Assembly: GCA_022072165.1 (NCBI GenBank) | Contig: JAJVIF010000001.1 | Span: 1,240,001-1,304,000, forward strand | Direction of reading: 5' to 3' | DNA: 64,000 bases | Source: a bacterium | GTDB lineage: Bacteria > JAJVIF01 | Shown here: one piece after another, positions 25,741 to 35,205 of the stretch | Layout of the letters: every line of letters starts with the position of its first letter | How positions within the stretch are numbered: position 1 is the stretch's first letter | The notes under the pieces: generated by a model | Seen by the model: only the letters and a program-made list of their open reading frames with translations | Told to the model about the DNA's origin: nothing | Database searches by the model: none | Position numbers and translations under genes: made by a program

Positions 25741-27470
25741 CACTCCTCCTCCCGGGCTTCATCGATCTTGCGGGCGTACTTCTCCGGCATCTCGATGGTC
25801 ACTTTACGCGCCTGGTAGACTTCGTACCGCCGGACATCGAGGAACAGCCGCAGTTCATCGGCATCGATCCGCTCCCCCTTGGTGTTGGAGAAGTCGACGT
25901 TTCCTTTGAGGGTCATCCATTCATCCCGATCGTGATACTCCCCGTATTCCGCCCAGGCCCGCTGGTCCTTCTGGACGACCTTGACCTGCCCGACACAGTA
26001 GAGGTATCCCGGCTCGGTGTAGGACATCGCCGCATCACAGTAGATGGTCGTCGCTTTCCGGGCATCCTCCCGGGCGCGTTCCTCTTCGACATCATCCAGC
26101 ATCCCCGCTTTGGCCATCCAGTCGCCGGACGCCTGATGAATCACGACCTCGCCATCGGCTTCCATCACGCCGATTTCGTCGTGATTGATGATGTACCTGG
26201 CGGTCAGCCGCTTGTCCTTTTGGACCGCTTCCACGCCTCCCCAGGCTTCCACCAGTCCCTGCTTCCACCAGACCCGCATCTGATCCCCATAGAGGCTGGT
26301 GGTTTCCTTCGCGATGGCCCGCGCCGCCTTCTTGGCGTCCTTTTTCACCCGGTCTTCCAGCGACTCGGCATAAAACAGGACATCCTGGCGGGGCTCCAGG
26401 CGCTTGGCCTTCATGTCGATGTCCAGCAAATCGGCAAAGAGTCGCTTGTTCTTTTGCCAGGCGAAGACCTGCCGCTCGCGACGTTCAATCAGAGGCTGCG
26501 GAATCAGGGGGCCATAGAAGCGATCGATTTCCTCAGCGGATTTCTCCTGCCCTGCCAGGTACTCTTCGACCGCCTCCAGCTCCACCATCAGCGGGTTGCG
26601 ATTTTTGTTCTCCGGCCGCAGGAGCCGCTGACTCGCGGGCTGGAACGCCCCGATCCGCCAGCGACGCAGCGCGGTGGCGGGGACATAGGGGTAGCAGGTC
26701 GCCTGGCGGGTGGTCTTGTCGTAGTAGACATACTCTGCGGCCACCCAGAGCCCTGCTTTGTCGTCGTCTTCGCCCGGTTTGGCGTCTTCAGGGTCCAGAA
26801 TCCCTTCACGGGTCAGCAGATTCGGACGCTCGATTCCCCGCAGATACATCCGGACCGACCCGATGAACTCCAGGTGCGTGAGATCCCGGTCAGCGTAGAG
26901 GGAGTCCGCGATGATGTGATTCTCCTCAATCCGCATATCGACTGCGCCTGGACAGCGCAGTTCCTCGGTGTTTTCGTACCACGTCAGGTGGTTTGTCAGG
27001 AGGCGGGTGCTCCCCTCCCGGTCAATGAGCGACACGTTGTCATAGAGATGCAGCACCTTCACACGATTCTCAAATGCTGCCCGGTCCGCCTGTCCCGTGA
27101 GGTTAATCTGCCCATCCTTGAAGATGTGGAGCTGCTGCAGCGACTCCAGGCGGTTTTCCTGCAGTTCTCCGAACTTCACGGCCTTCACCGAGAAGACTTC
27201 CCACGTTTTGCCCTTGTCGTCGTAGCCCGCAGCCCGAAGCCGCTCCACCTCGCTGACATCCGTCCGGTCTTCAGTGAAGACTGTTTGCAACTGCTCCCGG
27301 GAGCGGACCGTCGAGAGCCAGATCATCCAGGTCAGACTCCCCAAAATCAGAAACGCCACCAGCCCATCCCGGAGACCAACCAGCCATGGATACCGCCGCA
27401 ACAGATCGACCGGCCCGTCATCAGCGGGCGGTTCGATCAGCGGAATCACATGGCGCTGGGTCTCTTCCAT
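25740..27470 (-). CDS. LptC-like inner-membrane protein fused to OstA-like repeats
   Basis: 576 residues. One membrane helix (GLVAFLILGSLTWMIWLS, residues ~35-52) leads into a periplasmic region with the LptC pattern (KTWEVFSVKAVKFGEL, HIFKDGQINLTGQADRAAF, EELRCPGAVDMRIEENHIIA). After a middle helical segment, more OstA-like strands follow (QMRVWWKQGLVEAWGGVEAV, GYLYCVGQVKVVQKD, WMTLKGNVDFSNTKG). Typical LptC is under 200 residues, so this looks like LptC merged with LptA-type modules. A TAGAAT at 27508-27513 on the minus strand may be the operon -10. It confirms a diderm envelope; LptB/D/F/G are not in the window. Confidence 0.75.
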   Translation of the reverse strand: MEETQRHVIPLIEPPADDGPVDLLRRYPWLVGLRDGLVAFLILGSLTWMIWLSTVRSREQLQTVFTEDRTDVSEVERLRAAGYDDKGKTWEVFSVKAVKFGELQENRLESLQQLHIFKDGQINLTGQADRAAFENRVKVLHLYDNVSLIDREGSTRLLTNHLTWYENTEELRCPGAVDMRIEENHIIADSLYADRDLTHLEFIGSVRMYLRGIERPNLLTREGILDPEDAKPGEDDDKAGLWVAAEYVYYDKTTRQATCYPYVPATALRRWRIGAFQPASQRLLRPENKNRNPLMVELEAVEEYLAGQEKSAEEIDRFYGPLIPQPLIERRERQVFAWQKNKRLFADLLDIDMKAKRLEPRQDVLFYAESLEDRVKKDAKKAARAIAKETTSLYGDQMRVWWKQGLVEAWGGVEAVQKDKRLTARYIINHDEIGVMEADGEVVIHQASGDWMAKAGMLDDVEEERAREDARKATTIYCDAAMSYTEPGYLYCVGQVKVVQKDQRAWAEYGEYHDRDEWMTLKGNVDFSNTKGERIDADELRLFLDVRRYEVYQARKVTIEMPEKYARKIDEAREEE

Positions 27471-27625
27471 GCGGTGGTCTGACGCCTTCGCTCCCTCCTG
27501 CGGAGCATTCTAACGAGGCCCGGAGGCAGCGGCACCTCTGAGCTTATGTAGCTTAGGCAATAGGAGGGCCAGAATCAGCGGGACGTTCAGCAGTTGCTGG
27601 CCTCTTCCTGTGCCGGTACCCATGG

Positions 27626-27654
27626 GAAAGCCCCCACCGTTACGCGATGGGGGC
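27626..27654 (-). terminator. Terminator downstream of the STAS gene
   Basis: Stem GCCCCCATCG/CGGTGGGGGC read on the minus strand, followed by TTTCCC. Confidence 0.65.
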
Positions 27655-27689
27655 TGGAAGGTGTCGTGGCGGGACTCCGTGGGACGTTG

Positions 27690-28028
27690 CTAGGCGGCGT
27701 AGCTCGCCATCGCCTGCTCTTCGGTGTCGTAAATCTGGAACACCTTATTCAGCCGGGTGAGCTGGAAGATGTTCTTGACCTCATCCTGAGGACCCCACAT
27801 CCGCAAGTCGCCATTCTGGCGGGTCGCGAGTTTGAGGCCACTCACGAGCACCCCAAGGCCAGCGGAGTCGAGATAGGAGATGTCAGACAGGTTCACCAGG
27901 ACGCGGTGATAGCCGGAGTTGATCTTCTCCATGAGGCGTTCTTTGAGGTCGGGAGCCGCCTTCGCATCGAGCTCGCCCTTGATATCGAAGATCAGGACGG
28001 TTTCGTGCTCACGGGTAGCGATGTCCAT
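27690..28028 (-). CDS. Anti-sigma factor antagonist (STAS domain, SpoIIAA/RsbV type)
   Basis: 112 residues from the ATG at 28028 with AAGGAGG ten bases upstream. Single STAS domain: ETVLIFDIKGELDAKAAPDL, then VNLSDISYLDSAGLGVLVSG with phosphorylatable Ser55 in the DSAGLG loop. When unphosphorylated, such proteins bind the RsbW-type kinase and release its sigma factor. A HATPase protein with the RsbW layout lies two genes upstream on the same strand (29100-31061) and is the obvious candidate partner. Confidence 0.92.
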   Translation of the reverse strand: MDIATREHETVLIFDIKGELDAKAAPDLKERLMEKINSGYHRVLVNLSDISYLDSAGLGVLVSGLKLATRQNGDLRMWGPQDEVKNIFQLTRLNKVFQIYDTEEQAMASYAA

Positions 28029-28078
28029 ACGTACGAGTCCTCCTTGCAGGGTCCCTGACAGCACACAGCAGGCCAGCG

Positions 28079-28999
28079 CTACTGCAGCTTGAGTTGCGAT
28101 CCGGTGGAGCCGCCCAACATGATCATCATGAAGAGCTCCCCGATGACCTCATCAGCGGTCTTGGGGACCGGCTGGCCGGTGGTCATCGTCTGGGCACCAG
28201 TCTCCGCGCTGGAAATCAGTTCCAGCTTGACCTGGTTCGCGCCACCGACCGCCTGACCGGACATGTTGGCCACGACTTTGGCGACAGGCAGCAGCGGAAT
28301 AGTGTCGTGCAGATTGATGTGCACGTTACCTGCGCCGCCGGTGTCGCTGTAGTCCGCATGCCAGAACGGACTGTCATTAAATATCCCGGCCGGGACCTGC
28401 ACTTTTTCCTTCCCGGTCCGCCAGTCGAAGGTGCCACTTGGTTCGGGAATCGTCGCGGGCTTCCCATCGGGAGTCATTTCCCCAACGGCGATGGCTGTTC
28501 CCTGCTTGGCGAGGTCTTTGAAAGAGACTTCATAGAGGGGCTGGCCCATGACCTGGAACTGAAATCGCTGCACCATGCTGGAAACAGGGTCCGGGCTGAG
28601 TTTCTGCACGCCATCGATGGCCTTTTTCCAGGCGGCATCATCGGTCTGGGTGGTCAGGAAGCGGAGGGTGAAACCACCAACGTAGGGCGCGATGGACTGC
28701 CCCATGCTCCCTCCCGGATTGGTGAAGTTCCACTCGTACCAGTACGCCCCCCCTTCTTCACCGGTCAGGGCGAGGCGGACATCCAGCTGGAGGGTCCCCT
28801 GCTGGCCGGCATCCCAGGTCAGACGATGAGTCGCCTGCTGCCCAACTTTCCATGCCTTGGTCTGCGGGAAGACCATCCCGGACTTCAGAGCATCAAAAAT
28901 TCCGGCTTTCGTCGCCGGTTCGGCAGACACCGGACCGCCCAACAGGCTGATCAGCCCACTCAGGGCCAGGATCCCAGTCATCCGGGAAAGTGATCGCAT
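28079..28999 (-). CDS. Secreted protein of unknown function
   Basis: 306 residues from the ATG at 28999 with AAAGGAG upstream. Signal peptide ending GGPVSA. The mature part is beta-rich (QQATHRLTWDAGQQGTLQL, YWYEWNFTNPGGSMGQSI, GNVHINLHDTIPLLPVAKV) with a Met-rich C-terminal helix (LFMMIMLGG). It lies between the HATPase regulator and the STAS gene, with about 50-100 bases on either side. No family recognised. Confidence 0.75.
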   Translation of the reverse strand: MRSLSRMTGILALSGLISLLGGPVSAEPATKAGIFDALKSGMVFPQTKAWKVGQQATHRLTWDAGQQGTLQLDVRLALTGEEGGAYWYEWNFTNPGGSMGQSIAPYVGGFTLRFLTTQTDDAAWKKAIDGVQKLSPDPVSSMVQRFQFQVMGQPLYEVSFKDLAKQGTAIAVGEMTPDGKPATIPEPSGTFDWRTGKEKVQVPAGIFNDSPFWHADYSDTGGAGNVHINLHDTIPLLPVAKVVANMSGQAVGGANQVKLELISSAETGAQTMTTGQPVPKTADEVIGELFMMIMLGGSTGSQLKLQ

Positions 29000-29099
29000 G
29001 GTGTCAGACTCCTTTGGTACCTCGGCAGATGTCGTGCCCGCCGCCAACTGTCAGCGCGGGGCGTCAAGTATACGTTCCGCCCTGTCAGGTGGAACGTCC

Positions 29100-31061
29100 C
29101 TAAGACTCCATTACTGCCGCCGACGTTGAACCCTGACGGGGGGGCAGGAGCGGCGCTGCCAGGTCTGGCAGGTACTTGGTCAACACGATGTGATTCGTGC
29201 CGGCCCCAAACTCCACCTGGTCCATCATCTGGCAGGTCAAAAAAATGCCCCGACCGCCATTTTCCTGCAAATGTTCGGTGGCCCGGGGGTCCTTCAACGC
29301 CAGCGGGTCATAGCCGAGCCCCTGATCCTGGATGCTTAGGCGCAGACACCCCGGCTCCAGCAGGAGCTGGACCGCTATCGGGCGGCTGGCATCCCCCTGA
29401 TGCCCGTGCCGGAAGGCGTTGGTCAGGACCTCATCGAGAGCCAGTCTGACCTGATACTGGATATGGTCAGAAATCCCGCGCGACGCCAGCCGCATCCGGA
29501 GGGTGTCCGCGAACAGCCCGAAGTCGGTGGGATAGAGCAGGCGCTCCTCCCGGACACCAATCGTGCAGCGGAGCAGCCATCCCCCCGCCCCACCAAGCTC
29601 CCCGACCACCTGTCGCAGGACATCCCAGTGCTGATGCGGAAAGGCCTGGGGGAGCCCCTGTAACTGATCGCGCACTGATTCGGCACTGCCGGGCTCGCCT
29701 GACGGGAGAATGCAGAAGCCCTCTCCTGGCAGCGCTTCCTGCTGCCAGACCTGCAGCACAGGACAACCGTGGGCGAGGTAGAGGGTCCGGTCGGGTACCA
29801 GCGGCTGCCAGCTGCGACGCCGATGGGTCCAGGCGGAGAGGCCGACCGGGCCGAGTCCCGCGCATTCCATCGTTCGCCAGTCCGCTGAGAGGCGACCGGC
29901 GAGAATCCACCCCGGAAAGCCATCGGCCCGGGGCAACAGACAGGTGGAAATGAGTTCCTGCAGGACCTCCGGCACGGGGGTCAGTGGCCCGAGTCCGGCC
30001 CGGAGTCGTTGCGCGACTTCCCGCACCCAGGGCATCCATTCCTCATGACCCGCAGGGACCCCCACATGAATAAAGCCCTGCACTCCGCCCCCTAGGGGCC
30101 ACCAGTCCTGCACCAGCGAGGTACCGGTGGTCACCGGCAACGCCTGGATGGTCCAGGGACCGGTCCAGAGCGATGGCGCGAGGGTTTGCTCCAGCGCTGG
30201 CGGTCCGGCCTGCATGAACGGCACGAGTTGTGAACTCGCCAGGTCCGCGCGCATGACGTCCTGGAAGAGGCATTCCACTAAAAGCCCCCCCCGCTCCAGC
30301 AGCCGACCACTCAGGATGACCGAAATGGCGGTGTCTCCGCGGCGATACTCCGCCCCCCGGCGGAACGGCTGCGGCTGCCCGAGCATCCCCTGCAGGAGAC
30401 TGCGGGTGGCGTGGTCGAAGGGGAGTGTCAGCAGGGAGCGTCCACAGATGGTCAGCGGCTCCAGCTGGAGTCCCTCAGCCGCACTGGGATTGATGTGCCT
30501 GACAGTCAGATCGGCGTCACACAGGAGGAGTCCATGCTGGAGGGCTTCCGCCAGTGACTCCCAGGTGCGCAGATGGAGCGCACTCGGCACAGGGGCCGGT
30601 CGCGACACCATCGCCTCCTGCGCCGCCCGCAGCCGCAGATCCAGCGGATGGCCGCTCGCGGCGAGGGTGTGACCTGTGTGCGCGAGGTAGAGGACCAGGA
30701 GCTGTGTCGGGTCCCGGTCAGAGTCGAGACGGAGGATGAGGAGTTGCGGTTGCTCCGCACGCCGTCCCGGGAGGGCGAATCGACGCGGCGTGGCGGGCAT
30801 CGGGAGCGGCCAAGTGAAGCGACGATCGTGGCTCGCCCGGGTCCAGAACTCCGGCAACCATTGCTCAATGAGGTCGGGGCTCAGGCCGCTTTGCGCGAAG
30901 AAGCGGTCATCGGGCAGGGGAATGAGGTCCGTGCCGAAGCCGCTCCGGGAAAGGAGCAGTCCGGTCTCGGCCTCGACTGCCGCGAGGAGTTGCACCACCC
31001 GCGCTGGGGAGAGTCCCAACGCACCGGACAGGGGTCCGGCGGTCCCTGGCTCAGAGGTCAT
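29100..31061 (-). CDS. PAS-HATPase partner-switching regulator with degenerate SpoIIE-like middle
   Basis: 653 residues from the ATG at 31061. A PAS-like domain spans ~160-270 (ALQHGLLLCDADLTVRHINP). Residues ~330-500 follow the layout of a SpoIIE/PP2C phosphatase, but the metal-binding Asp motifs are not there (GEGFCILPSG where GDLLLLYTDG is expected). The C-terminal ~130 residues are an RsbW-type HATPase: N box DEVLTNAFRHG, G1 DQGLGYDP, G2 NGGRGIFL. It probably phosphorylates a STAS protein and/or binds a sigma factor, most simply the STAS protein at 27690. Rich in Trp and Leu, no membrane helix, so cytoplasmic. Confidence 0.75.
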   Translation of the reverse strand: MTSEPGTAGPLSGALGLSPARVVQLLAAVEAETGLLLSRSGFGTDLIPLPDDRFFAQSGLSPDLIEQWLPEFWTRASHDRRFTWPLPMPATPRRFALPGRRAEQPQLLILRLDSDRDPTQLLVLYLAHTGHTLAASGHPLDLRLRAAQEAMVSRPAPVPSALHLRTWESLAEALQHGLLLCDADLTVRHINPSAAEGLQLEPLTICGRSLLTLPFDHATRSLLQGMLGQPQPFRRGAEYRRGDTAISVILSGRLLERGGLLVECLFQDVMRADLASSQLVPFMQAGPPALEQTLAPSLWTGPWTIQALPVTTGTSLVQDWWPLGGGVQGFIHVGVPAGHEEWMPWVREVAQRLRAGLGPLTPVPEVLQELISTCLLPRADGFPGWILAGRLSADWRTMECAGLGPVGLSAWTHRRRSWQPLVPDRTLYLAHGCPVLQVWQQEALPGEGFCILPSGEPGSAESVRDQLQGLPQAFPHQHWDVLRQVVGELGGAGGWLLRCTIGVREERLLYPTDFGLFADTLRMRLASRGISDHIQYQVRLALDEVLTNAFRHGHQGDASRPIAVQLLLEPGCLRLSIQDQGLGYDPLALKDPRATEHLQENGGRGIFLTCQMMDQVEFGAGTNHIVLTKYLPDLAAPLLPPRQGSTSAAVMES

Positions 31062-31274
31062 CCGTGTCCTGCTGGCGAAGCGCATGCGCCTGTGTGGGAT
31101 GCGGTACGGCGGTAGCTGGTGGGGATACGCGCCCCAGTATAAGTTCGATGAGGCCCAGTGTGCATTCTTTTGACACACCCGGCCGAGGTCGCTGCCACCC
31201 GGAGAGTCAGTGCAAGAACTGCGCCCAAACTGGACGTCGCTGCTGGCGGCTGGGGTCTGCTGCCGCAAAGAGAC

Positions 31275-31937
31275 TTAAAGCAGATAAAACGCCATCGCAG
31301 CGGCTCCCAGGGGGATGAGCAGATTGTCCGTACCACGCAGCGCGACGGCTTCCAGCAGGGTCGACCCCACGGCAATGACAGTCGCGGCGATGGTCCGGTC
31401 CAGGAGGGGCTGCCCGGGGAGTTCCAGGGACAGGACCGTCATAGTCGCGAGGAACGCGAAGAGGTACATCGCGAAGCTCCCCTCCAGGCTCCGCTCTTCA
31501 CCAAAGACCCGGTACTTCAGACGCCCATAGCGACGTCCGATGATCGCTGCAAAGGCATCCCCCCAGGCGAGCACGAAGAGACCGATCATCGCCGGTGCCC
31601 GCTGGTCGGCGTCCCAGAAGGCCAGCAGCAGGATCACGAAACTGACAGGGAAGAGGATGGTCCCCAGATTGCCGGTCTCGGATTCCTCAATCGCCGCGAA
31701 GAACTTCAGCTTGTAGCTCGCGAAATTGATTCCGATGAACAGCGCTGGCAACACCACCGCCCAGCGGACATCCGTAAAGAGATGAAAGGTCGGCCAGATC
31801 CAGGTCCCGATGGCGATGTGCACGAACTTCCGGGTGAAGTCGCCGGGGAGTTTGAGCCACGCCCGGACCCCTTCCGCGATGGTCAGCACCAGCGCGACAT
31901 AGCCCAGCGACAGGAGAAAGGCGACCGGGTTCGACAT
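31275..31937 (-). CDS. Dolichol/phytol kinase-like (SEC59/VTE5 family) membrane protein
   Basis: 220 residues, 6-7 membrane helices. Conserved pieces: RKFVHIAIGTW near the N-terminus, LAWGDAFAAIIGRRYGR, then FGEERSLEGSFAMYLFAF, matching the CTP-binding DxxA...GKRSxEGS pattern of polyprenol kinases and CDP-diglyceride synthetase relatives. It probably phosphorylates an isoprenoid alcohol using CTP. Start ATG 31937; TACTAT lies nine bases upstream with no SD. It is divergent from the macro-domain gene with 53 bases between starts. Confidence 0.82.
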   Translation of the reverse strand: MSNPVAFLLSLGYVALVLTIAEGVRAWLKLPGDFTRKFVHIAIGTWIWPTFHLFTDVRWAVVLPALFIGINFASYKLKFFAAIEESETGNLGTILFPVSFVILLLAFWDADQRAPAMIGLFVLAWGDAFAAIIGRRYGRLKYRVFGEERSLEGSFAMYLFAFLATMTVLSLELPGQPLLDRTIAATVIAVGSTLLEAVALRGTDNLLIPLGAAAMAFYLL

Positions 31938-31946
31938 GACTGCTGG

Positions 31947-31952
31947 ATAGTA
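31947..31952 (-). promoter_or_regulatory. -10-like TACTAT for the kinase-like gene
   Basis: Minus strand TACTAT-N9-ATG(31937), no SD. Confidence 0.4.
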
Positions 31953-31976
31953 CCCCCCCTCGCCCTGCCACCCGGC

Positions 31977-31982
31977 TATACT
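31977..31982 (+). promoter_or_regulatory. -10 box TATACT for the leaderless macro-domain operon
   Basis: TATACT-N8-ATG(31991). The start site would fall at or within a base or two of the ATG. Confidence 0.5.
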
Positions 31983-31990
31983 CCGTCGCA

Positions 31991-32539
31991 ATGACCGCAG
32001 GACTCCCCCTCAATCGCATCCTGATAGTGCAGGCGGACCTGCTCAAAATCGCGGCGAGTGCCATTGTGAATGCTGCCAACACCGAACTCTGGCTGGGGGG
32101 TGGAGTCGCGGGGGCGATTGCTGCTGCGGGCGGACCGCAGATCGAAGCGGATGCCATGACCCAGGGTCCTATCGCACCCGGTGCCGCTGTGATCACCCGG
32201 AGCGGCCACCTGGGCAAGGAGGGCATCCTCTACGTCATCCATGCCGCCACCATGGAACCGGGCAGCCCCTCCTCCCCCGAACTCATCGCCAAAGCGACCT
32301 TCAGCGCTCTTGAGCTGGCGACCCAGAAACGACTCCCCAGCGTCGCCTTCCCCGCACTGGGCACTGGTGTGGGGGGGGTCGCATTGCCCGATTGCGCCAT
32401 GGCAATGCTCACCACCATGCAGAGCTATCTGAGCAGCAACGCCTACCCCAAGCTCGTACACATCGCCTGCTGGAATCAGGATGCACTACAGGCCTTTCGG
32501 GCAATCGCACAGAGTCTGACCGCTGGACCTCCATCATGA
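31991..32539 (+). CDS. Macro-domain protein (ADP-ribose binding/hydrolase)
   Basis: 182 residues, a single macro domain: DLLKIAASAIVNAANTELW, LGGGVAGAIAAAGGPQI, GAAVITRSGHL, YVIHAA and VAFPALGTGVGGVAL. The NAAN and GGGVAGA loops, which bind ADP-ribose in MacroD/Af1521-type proteins, are intact. The likely role is removing mono-ADP-ribose from proteins or O-acetyl-ADP-ribose deacetylation. Its stop overlaps the next ATG (ATGA), so it heads a four-gene unit with three membrane proteins. The linkage is unusual and may be fortuitous. Confidence 0.9.
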   Translation: MTAGLPLNRILIVQADLLKIAASAIVNAANTELWLGGGVAGAIAAAGGPQIEADAMTQGPIAPGAAVITRSGHLGKEGILYVIHAATMEPGSPSSPELIAKATFSALELATQKRLPSVAFPALGTGVGGVALPDCAMAMLTTMQSYLSSNAYPKLVHIACWNQDALQAFRAIAQSLTAGPPS

Positions 32540-35205
32540 GCCGCTGGCGCTGGCTCCTGCCGATCCTGCTGCTGGCTCTCCTGGTCCTGCCCGCCATCGG
32601 TCAGCCGGGGGGGGAATCAGCCGAAGACGTGGCTGATGTTGCGGAGTCGGAAGTGGCAGATCCTGCGCCGGAAATCCTGGACCCCAATATTCAGATCCAG
32701 GTGAATGAAGACCTGTTGGGGCTCATCAGAGCTGGACAGACTTTTCCGATCGTCGTGGAGCTCACCACCCTCGAAAAACCGATCAATGGGATGCTCGAGA
32801 TCCATCTGCCGGGCGAGCCCATGATGCAGTTGCCGTTGAGCCTCGCGCCTCCTGCGACGCACCGGCAAGTCTTTATCGGACGGCAGCAACCGCAGGCCAT
32901 GAACTACAACCCGATGAGCGGTACCAGTGGTTCCGCTCCACCTCGCCTGACGATCATCCTGCGGGCAGGCAACCGTATCCTGGTGCGACGTCAGGTGGAG
33001 CTGAGCGTCAATCAGGGGGGCGTGCAGTGGGGCGAGCTGACCAGCCAGATTCCGCTGCTACAAGTCGCCGCCGGCGTGCTGCAGGTCGAGACGCCTCTCA
33101 ATGGCATGACTCCCGAACGGCTGATGGAAGAACTGACCCGGGAGCGCTACGACCCCAGTGCCAGTAATCCGGCATCTGTGCCGACCGCCAGCTTGCCGAT
33201 GAGCCAGGACCCGCCATTGGTCCAGGGCTTGCCGGCCGGCGGCTTCGCCATCCCCGGGGCCTATGGCGGTTTCGATCTGCTCTATCTGCATGGGGTCGAC
33301 CCACGCCTCTGGTCGGCAGAGCATCAGGCGACCCTACAGGATTGGGTACTGCAGGGGGGCGTCCTCCTGCTGCATCCCGGGTCCGCGGTGGACTGGAACC
33401 CCTGGAGCCTGGTGGGACTGACGCCTGAGGGGCGGGTGCCCGCCAGTGAACGCCCGGTCGGGTCCATCGCCGCCCTGGGCGACTTTCTCAGCACGCCGAC
33501 GCCGATCCCCAGTTTGCAAACCGAGCGCTACACCCTCCCCGCATCGATGCGTCCGCTGGTGCTGGCCGAGGATGGCGCGCCGCTCCTGGGCTGGCAACCC
33601 TATGGCCGGGGCTGCATCGTGGCTTGTACTATTGACCTGCTCCATCCGGAGTTGCGGGGCTGGCCGGACCTCCCTGCGGTCCTTCAGTGGATGGCCGACT
33701 GGGGCGCTTCCCACCGCCTCACGACCGACCAGTCCCCTGGCTTGCAGGCGGCGATGCTACTGGGGCAGTCCGGATACTCTCCCTACGGGTACTACCGAAC
33801 CCCTCAACCCGGACCGTCGGCTGCACTCGCGCTGCCTGTCTTAGGCTACGCCACCACCTACCAGGCATCACACGGCATACGACCTGCGCAGTACTTTCTC
33901 GGCGCGTATCTCGTGTTGCTGATCGTGACACTGCCCCTGCTGCGCAGCCGCAGCTCCTGGCGTCCGCTGACCACCCTCTGGGGCGTGGCGATGCTTTCCA
34001 GTCTGATCATGAGTCCCATCATCCAGCCACAGCCGATCCAGTGGCGGGCGGGGTCGGTGCGGTTGGGCGGCCCGGAAATGGTGCGGCAGCAGCCGACTGC
34101 CATCGAACTCTATGCCCACCGGGGGCAATACGACTCCCGATTCCAGTTGCCAGATGCTGTCACTGCCCCCCGGCCGATACCGGGGGGCATCAGGCTCGCG
34201 CCCCGAGTTGGTGAGTTTGGCGAGGGGCTGACCACCGCCCCCAATCAGTATCAACTGCGGCTCCAGTCTCCCTCCCGACTGGAGGCCCTGACCCTCCCGA
34301 TCTGGATGCGCATGACCCTGGAGGATGTGAAGCCGCCAGTCGCCGGCACACCGGGGTTCACCGCCCAGCTGGTCTCCATAGGCGAAGCGCCGCCTGCCGT
34401 ACAGATCGACATCACAGACCCCACATTCAAACCGAATGCGCTGTACGCGCTGGCGGGACAGGGACGGTCGCTGATTTCCTGCCGGGTGGCTCTCAAAGAC
34501 GTGTTTGTCCCAAGCCAGACCTGGCCCCTTGAGTTAGAGCGCCAGGATCGCGGAAGCGTGGACCAGCCCGAAGCGGTGGACTATGACTCCCAACGCTACT
34601 GGTGGGAGCATCAGACTCCCGCATGGTCGATCGCTTCCGGCAACACCGTGAGTACAGAACAGCGGAAGCGCCTCGAGTGGCTCAACAGCTATGCCAGCGC
34701 CTTCACGCCCTGGGTGACACATCTGGGAGGGCTGGTGGTAGTCCTGGCCAGGCTGCCGGACCCCGAGTCCGGGGAGTTGCCAGACATTCGCATCTGGTTG
34801 GATTCATCAGCCTCATCGGTCGCCAGTAGTAACCCATTGGTCCGTCTGGGCTGGTCGCATCAAGTGTTGTTGGAGACGGTCGGCTCGGCGCTTCAGCTCC
34901 GCATGGAACCGGGGGGCATCCTGATGTGGCACACCGAGTCCCCGATGGCAGACTCGGTGGTTCTGAGTCTGACGCTGAACGACGATCCTGCATCGGTCGT
35001 GCTCGAAGCCTGGCGACCAGCGAGTGGCTGGAGCATGGTCGCGCCTCTCCCGATCACCTACGAAGACCGGGCGCGCTTTCCGGTCGGGACCAGTGGGAGT
35101 GCTGAAGCCCCGACGCTCTATCGGATCCGGGCGCTCCGGCCAACACAAATCACAAACCTGCAGTTCACCGACCTTGGCTATCCCGCTTTGGACTCCCCCG
35201 AATGA
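32536..35205 (+). CDS. Large exported/membrane protein with GATase1-like domain
   Basis: 889 residues from the ATG at 32536, overlapping the macro gene's stop. Signal peptide (LLPILLLALLVLPAIG). Residues ~230-400 hold a Rossmann-like segment (GFDLLYLHGVDPRLWSAEHQ, LQDWVLQGGVLLLHPGS, GRGCIVACTIDLLHPEL) resembling the class I glutamine-amidotransferase fold without a catalytic Cys that I can identify. Two membrane helices lie near 445-490, and the C-terminal half is beta-rich and periplasmic. The same layout occurs in the protein at 35975, so they are distant paralogues. Function unknown; perhaps envelope assembly. Confidence 0.75.
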   Translation: MSRWRWLLPILLLALLVLPAIGQPGGESAEDVADVAESEVADPAPEILDPNIQIQVNEDLLGLIRAGQTFPIVVELTTLEKPINGMLEIHLPGEPMMQLPLSLAPPATHRQVFIGRQQPQAMNYNPMSGTSGSAPPRLTIILRAGNRILVRRQVELSVNQGGVQWGELTSQIPLLQVAAGVLQVETPLNGMTPERLMEELTRERYDPSASNPASVPTASLPMSQDPPLVQGLPAGGFAIPGAYGGFDLLYLHGVDPRLWSAEHQATLQDWVLQGGVLLLHPGSAVDWNPWSLVGLTPEGRVPASERPVGSIAALGDFLSTPTPIPSLQTERYTLPASMRPLVLAEDGAPLLGWQPYGRGCIVACTIDLLHPELRGWPDLPAVLQWMADWGASHRLTTDQSPGLQAAMLLGQSGYSPYGYYRTPQPGPSAALALPVLGYATTYQASHGIRPAQYFLGAYLVLLIVTLPLLRSRSSWRPLTTLWGVAMLSSLIMSPIIQPQPIQWRAGSVRLGGPEMVRQQPTAIELYAHRGQYDSRFQLPDAVTAPRPIPGGIRLAPRVGEFGEGLTTAPNQYQLRLQSPSRLEALTLPIWMRMTLEDVKPPVAGTPGFTAQLVSIGEAPPAVQIDITDPTFKPNALYALAGQGRSLISCRVALKDVFVPSQTWPLELERQDRGSVDQPEAVDYDSQRYWWEHQTPAWSIASGNTVSTEQRKRLEWLNSYASAFTPWVTHLGGLVVVLARLPDPESGELPDIRIWLDSSASSVASSNPLVRLGWSHQVLLETVGSALQLRMEPGGILMWHTESPMADSVVLSLTLNDDPASVVLEAWRPASGWSMVAPLPITYEDRARFPVGTSGSAEAPTLYRIRALRPTQITNLQFTDLGYPALDSPE

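Noticed and set aside
25932-27482. A 1.5-kb open frame on the plus strand opposite the LptC-like gene
   Set aside because: The minus strand shows LptC/OstA motifs and an ATGA junction; the plus frame has no family signature or SD.
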